Under the pieces are notes generated by a model, which worked only from the letters and a program-made list of their open reading frames with translations, did no database searches and was not told where the DNA came from. A stretch of DNA of 37,750 nucleotides from assembly GCA_964512305.1 (NCBI GenBank), contig CAZEIW010000001.1, forward strand, positions 1 to 37,750, in the 5' to 3' direction. A program made the position numbers and the translations under genes. Positions 34,555 through 37,750 of this stretch are shown here, one piece after another (within the stretch, counting starts at the first letter, position 1; every line of letters begins with the position of its first letter). Source of the DNA: CAZEIW01 sp964512305 (GTDB lineage: Bacteria > Pseudomonadota > Gammaproteobacteria > Burkholderiales > Burkholderiaceae_F).

Positions 34555-35856
34555 TCACTCCGCGCTAGCCGCCAGCGCCTGATCGATATCCCAAAGAATG
34601 TCGTCGATCGACTCGATACCGATCGACAGTCGCACCATCTCGGGCCGCACGCCGGCCCGCATCTGCTCGGCCTCCGACAGCTGCCGGTGCGTCGTCGACG
34701 CCGGATGGATCACGAGCGATTTCGCATCGCCGATGTTGGCCAGGTGCGACAGGAACTGGAGCCGGTCGATGAATCGTTCGCCGGCTGCGGCGCCGCCCTT
34801 GATGCCGAACGTCATCACGCCGGCGGCGCCGGGCTCGCCCTCGACGCTGCGCAGGTACTTGCTCGCCAGCGCGTAGTACGGGCTCGACCGCAGGCCGGGC
34901 CAGCTGACCCATTGCACGCGCGGATGCCGCTCGAGGAACGCGGCGACGCGCCGCGCGTTGTGGCAGTGGCGCTCCATCCGCAGGTGCAGCGTCTCGATCC
35001 CCTGCAGCAGGAGGAACGCCGACAGCGGCGCCAGCGCCGCTCCGTGCACGCGCAGCACCTCCATGCGCGCCTTCATCGTGTAGGCGAAATCGCCGAAGGT
35101 CTCCCAGAACGTGACGCCGTGGTAGCCGCGCGACGGCTGCACCATGTCGGGGAAGTTGCCGTTGCTCCAGTCGAAGCTGCCACGCTCGACCAGCACGCCG
35201 CCGAGCGTGGTGCCGTGGCCGCCGAGGTACTTGGTCGCCGAATGCACGACGATGTCGGCACCCCAGTCAAACGGCCGGCACAGGTACGGCGAGGCCATCG
35301 TGTTGTCGACCATCAGCGGCACGCCGGCGCCGCGCGCGATCGCCGCCACCGGCTCGATGTCGAGCACGTTGATCCTCGGGTTGCCGAGCGTCTCGCCGTA
35401 CAGAAGGCGCGTGCGCGGCTTGAGCGCGCGGCGGAAGTTCTCCGGATCGTCGGGGTCGACGAACGTGGTCTCGATCCCCATCTTCGGCAGCGTCACCGCG
35501 AACTGCGAATAGGTGCCGCCGTACAGCATGCTGGAGGCGACAACGTGGTCGCCCGGCTGCACGATCGCCAGGATCGCGGTCATCTGCGCCGACATGCCGC
35601 TCGCGGTGGCCACCGCGGCGCGGCCGTTTTCGAGCGCGGCAACGCGCTCCTCGAGCACCGCGACAGTCGGGTTGCTGATGCGCGAGTAGACGTTGCCGAA
35701 GGTCTGCAGGTTGAACAGGCTCGCCGCGTGGTCGGCCGAGTCGAACACGTACGACGTCGTCTGGTAGATCGGGGCGGCGCGGCTCCCCGTCACGGGATCC
35801 GGCAGCTGCCCGGCATGCAGGCACAGCGTTTCGATTCCGAAGGCGCGGTCGGCCAT
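34555..35856 (-). CDS. metY: O-acetylhomoserine aminocarboxypropyltransferase
   Basis: This is a 433-residue PLP enzyme of the Cys/Met metabolism family: it makes homocysteine from O-acetylhomoserine and sulphide. Lys209 in SATKYLGGHG binds PLP. Also seen are the N-terminal GIETLCLHAGQ (7-17), the APIYQTTSYVFD stretch and MVDNTMASPYL. The large size (over 420) and the inserted GRPF/GAD region fit MetY rather than MetB/MetZ. The ATG at 35856 begins the conserved N-terminus (MADRAFGIETL); the open frame up to 36087 overlaps the gene before and is rejected. No good Shine-Dalgarno is seen. It is the last gene of a minus-strand set, 50 bp after the CoA-binding gene, and ends beside the palindromic pair. 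Confidence 0.93.
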   Translation of the reverse strand: MADRAFGIETLCLHAGQLPDPVTGSRAAPIYQTTSYVFDSADHAASLFNLQTFGNVYSRISNPTVAVLEERVAALENGRAAVATASGMSAQMTAILAIVQPGDHVVASSMLYGGTYSQFAVTLPKMGIETTFVDPDDPENFRRALKPRTRLLYGETLGNPRINVLDIEPVAAIARGAGVPLMVDNTMASPYLCRPFDWGADIVVHSATKYLGGHGTTLGGVLVERGSFDWSNGNFPDMVQPSRGYHGVTFWETFGDFAYTMKARMEVLRVHGAALAPLSAFLLLQGIETLHLRMERHCHNARRVAAFLERHPRVQWVSWPGLRSSPYYALASKYLRSVEGEPGAAGVMTFGIKGGAAAGERFIDRLQFLSHLANIGDAKSLVIHPASTTHRQLSEAEQMRAGVRPEMVRLSIGIESIDDILWDIDQALAASAE

Positions 35857-35906
35857 GGCGTTGAAGGGCGCGGGTGGAGGGTCGATTCGCGGTCTTGCGG
35901 CCGCCG

Positions 35907-36395
35907 CTAAAAGGGCAGCTGGCGCGGCCGGCGCGCGGACACGATCCGCGTGTTGACGCCCGCCCACCCGAGGCCCCCGAAAAGCCGCGCGTGCTCGATC
36001 TTCACGCAGTGATCCATCACGACCTCGAGGCCCGCGGCGCGCGCCTTCGCCGCAGCCTCGTGGTTGACCACCCCGAGTTGCATCCACAGGCAGCGTGCGC
36101 CGATTGCGATCGCCTCGTCGGCAATCGGGCCGATGTCGGCAGACCGCCGGAAGCAGTCGACGAGGTCGATCGGTCCTTGCGCCGCGTGCGCGGCCGCCAG
36201 ATCCGGATAGCAGGCGCGGCCGAGCACCTCCGGGTACCTCGGGTTGACCGGAATCATCAAGTAGCCGTGCTCGATCAAGTACTTGGCGACGAAGTGGCTG
36301 GGGCGGTTCCAGTCGGCGGAGACGCCGACCACCGCAATGCGCCGGCAGTCGCGCAGGATTCGTCGCAGCGTCTCGCTGTCGGTTTCGTCGGTCAT
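35907..36395 (-). CDS. CoA-binding protein (YccU-type)
   Basis: This is a 162-residue single-domain protein with a CoA_binding_2 Rossmann fold: IAVVGVSADWNRPSHFVAKYL (20-40), then IPVNPRYPEVLGRACYPDL (48-66), VDCFRRS (79-85), and CLWMQLGVVNHEAA (106-119). The Cys in MDHCVKIEH (127-135) is typical of the group. Its role is not well known, although it resembles E. coli YccU and the CoA-binding part of succinyl-CoA synthetases. It lies 21 bp from gluQRS and 50 bp from metY, so all three are likely cotranscribed. Confidence 0.9.
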   Translation of the reverse strand: MTDETDSETLRRILRDCRRIAVVGVSADWNRPSHFVAKYLIEHGYLMIPVNPRYPEVLGRACYPDLAAAHAAQGPIDLVDCFRRSADIGPIADEAIAIGARCLWMQLGVVNHEAAAKARAAGLEVVMDHCVKIEHARLFGGLGWAGVNTRIVSARRPRQLPF

Positions 36396-36416
36396 GTCGA
36401 ATGTCCTCGCGCCGGA

Positions 36417-37325
36417 CTATCCAGCCCCCGTGCCCGGATCATGCGCCGCTGCGATTCTATCCACGCGCGCGGTGCGAAGGCGCCAGGCCTCGATCGCGCG
36501 CCGCTGGAATCCGGCGATGTCGCCGGCGCCGGTGGGCTCGAAGCCGAGATGGCGCCACGCGCGCTCGAGCTCGAGCAGGGGCTGGCTCGCGTCGATGGCG
36601 GCGGCGCCGGTTTGCTTCGACAGCTTGGCGCCGTACGGGTCGAGCACAAGCGGGATGTGGCGATAGCAGGGCGTCGGCAGTCCGAGTGCGCGTTGCAGGT
36701 AGATCTGCCGCGCGGTGTTGTCGAGCAGGTCGGCGCCGCGGACGACGTGGCTGATGCGCTGGAACGCGTCGTCGACCACGACCGCGAGCTGGTAGGCCCA
36801 CAGCCCGTCGGCCCGGCGCACGACGAAATCGCCGACCTCGCGCGCGAGCTGCTGCTCCTGACGGCCCAGCGCCTGATCCTCGAAAACGATGGTTTCATCG
36901 GGAACCCGCACCCGCATCGCGGCCGGGCCGGGCGGGGGCGGACGCCTGCGACAGGTGCCCGGGTAGACGCCCGGCGGTGCGCCGGGCTCCTGCTTCGCCG
37001 ACGCCAGGCGGCTGCGCGAGCAGCTGCAACGGTAGATCAGCCCCGCCCCTTGCAGCTGCTCCAGGGCGGCCTCGTACGCGGCGCCTCGCGTGCTCTGGTA
37101 CAGCACGGGTTCGTCGGACCGCAGCCCGAGCGCACCGAGCGCGGCGAGTTGCTGCTCGACCGCCGACACGACAGCGCGTGGCGGATCGATATCCTCGATT
37201 CGAATCAGCCACTTGCCGCCATTGGACCGCGCGTCGAGCCAGCTCGCCAGCGCGGCTGCGAGCGATCCCGCGTGCAGCGGTCCCGTCGGGGAAGGTGCAA
37301 AGCGTCCCCGGTAGTGACTGTTCAT
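36417..37325 (-). CDS. gluQRS: Glutamyl-Q tRNA(Asp) synthetase
   Basis: This is a 302-residue truncated glutamyl-tRNA synthetase paralogue that attaches glutamate to queuosine at position 34 of tRNA-Asp, a modification and not an aminoacylation. The HIGH-type motif is PSPTGPLHAGSL (12-23), and KLSKQ (near 238-242) stands for KMSKS. The zinc-binding Cys pair is CSCSRS (near 99-104) with CR downstream. The anticodon-binding domain of GluRS is absent, as usual for GluQRS. The ATG at 37323-37325 follows GAGGA by about 8 bases. It heads a minus-strand group with the CoA-binding gene and metY. Confidence 0.94.
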   Translation of the reverse strand: MNSHYRGRFAPSPTGPLHAGSLAAALASWLDARSNGGKWLIRIEDIDPPRAVVSAVEQQLAALGALGLRSDEPVLYQSTRGAAYEAALEQLQGAGLIYRCSCSRSRLASAKQEPGAPPGVYPGTCRRRPPPPGPAAMRVRVPDETIVFEDQALGRQEQQLAREVGDFVVRRADGLWAYQLAVVVDDAFQRISHVVRGADLLDNTARQIYLQRALGLPTPCYRHIPLVLDPYGAKLSKQTGAAAIDASQPLLELERAWRHLGFEPTGAGDIAGFQRRAIEAWRLRTARVDRIAAAHDPGTGAG

Positions 37326-37363
37326 GGAGAGTCCTCAGTTTCGATCGAAACGGCACACGGACC

Positions 37364-37522
37364 ATGAACCGCGTGCCAGCAAAAATGACGCTCGTGAATG
37401 CCGCGGGGGGTGCTCGAGGGGAGGCGCAGTCCACCCTCGAAGCCGATCCTCCCGGTTTTCTGGCGCAAGCTGCGATGCCGTCGAAGCTCGGCCCCGATGC
37501 ATCGAGAAGAACTCCAGTATGA
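37364..37522 (+). CDS. Possible 52-residue ORF overlapping recR
   Basis: An open frame of 52 codons ends in TGA that overlaps the recR ATG (ATGA, 37519-37522). This suggests translational coupling. I do not recognise the product (starts MNRVPAKMTL, ends SRRTPV), its start has no good ribosome-binding site, and codon use is ordinary. It may be a leader peptide or chance. Confidence 0.25.
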   Translation: MNRVPAKMTLVNAAGGARGEAQSTLEADPPGFLAQAAMPSKLGPDASRRTPV

Positions 37523-37750
37523 GACTGGGACCCGCGCTCGATGGCGTCGTCGACGCGCTGAAGCGGCTGCCCGGAATCGGGCCGAGGTCGGCGCAGCGGA
37601 TCGCCTTTCACCTGTTGCAGTTCGACCGGCCGCTGGCGGCCGCGCTGGGCCGCGCGCTGCTGGATGCGGTCGACCGGGTCGGTCACTGCGCGCGCTGCAA
37701 CACGCTGAGCGAGCAGGCGCTGTGCGAGACCTGTGCCGATCCGAAGCGCG
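37519..37750 (+). CDS. recR: Recombination protein RecR, 3' end missing
   Basis: The first 77 codons of RecR, which works with RecO (and RecF) to load RecA at gaps in DNA. Visible are the helix-hairpin-helix segment LKRLPGIGPRSAQRIAFHLL (14-33) and the start of the C4 zinc finger CARCNTLSEQALCETC (57-72). The Toprim domain lies beyond the window. The ATG at 37519 gives the standard N-terminus and overlaps the stop of a small ORF. The usual dnaX-ybaB genes are not directly upstream; instead there is a 193-bp gap and the divergent gluQRS. Confidence 0.93.
   Translation, partial: MRLGPALDGVVDALKRLPGIGPRSAQRIAFHLLQFDRPLAAALGRALLDAVDRVGHCARCNTLSEQALCETCADPKR

Overview
This window is about 37.7 kb of GC-rich chromosome. 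It most likely comes from a betaproteobacterium of the order Burkholderiales, possibly an uncultured one. The basis is the gene order tilS - lysC - tRNA-Ser(GCU), the strong G/C third-position codon use, the style of the chemoreceptor and CheW genes, and copies of a palindromic intergenic repeat (CCCTCTCCCGC / GCGGGAGAGGG). The genus cannot be read by eye. I see no transposase, integrase, phage gene, CRISPR array or rRNA.

Layout. Positions 1-2741 are housekeeping: the 3' part of tilS, lysC (aspartokinase, with a possible internal start for a regulatory subunit) and tRNA-Ser. Two palindromes follow the tRNA directly. Positions 2869-4469 hold a TetR regulator and a short-chain dehydrogenase. 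Each has the same operator, TATGAT-N4-ATCATA, and the regulator mRNA is probably leaderless. Position 4490-7045 (minus) is a large lipoprotein with four BACON-like repeats and a beta-propeller. Next come a thiolase (minus) and a plus-strand run: HAD phosphatase, exported thioredoxin-like protein, zinc alcohol dehydrogenase, small P-loop kinase and exported cupin-like protein.

Positions 12268-20621 are a signalling island, all on the plus strand. A hybrid histidine kinase overlaps by ATGA an HTH-receiver regulator. A chemoreceptor, a CheW and a membrane (MASE3) GGDEF-EAL protein follow. The kinase and the chemoreceptor carry related four-helix-bundle sensors with the same TVYxDRxxC signature, so they may read the same signal and pass it to transcription, motility and cyclic-di-GMP. 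A second, multi-PAS/GAF GGDEF-EAL protein lies at 28006-31110 on the minus strand.

Positions 22308-28009 are an acyl-CoA catabolic cluster: carboxyltransferase, biotin carboxylase/carrier, an acyl-CoA dehydrogenase with an isovaleryl-type catalytic glutamate, and a BKACE-family (DUF849) beta-keto acid cleavage enzyme. The first three resemble citronellate/geraniol (Atu) or leucine-type branched acyl-CoA breakdown. The BKACE enzyme is not part of those textbook routes and makes this the best metabolic candidate for something new.

Positions 31364-34426 are a LysR regulator divergent from azoR - doxX - pirin, a redox or electrophile-response cassette with a LysR-type site between. Positions 34555-37325 (minus) carry gluQRS, a CoA-binding protein gene and metY, probably one operon. 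The window ends in the start of recR (37519 onward).
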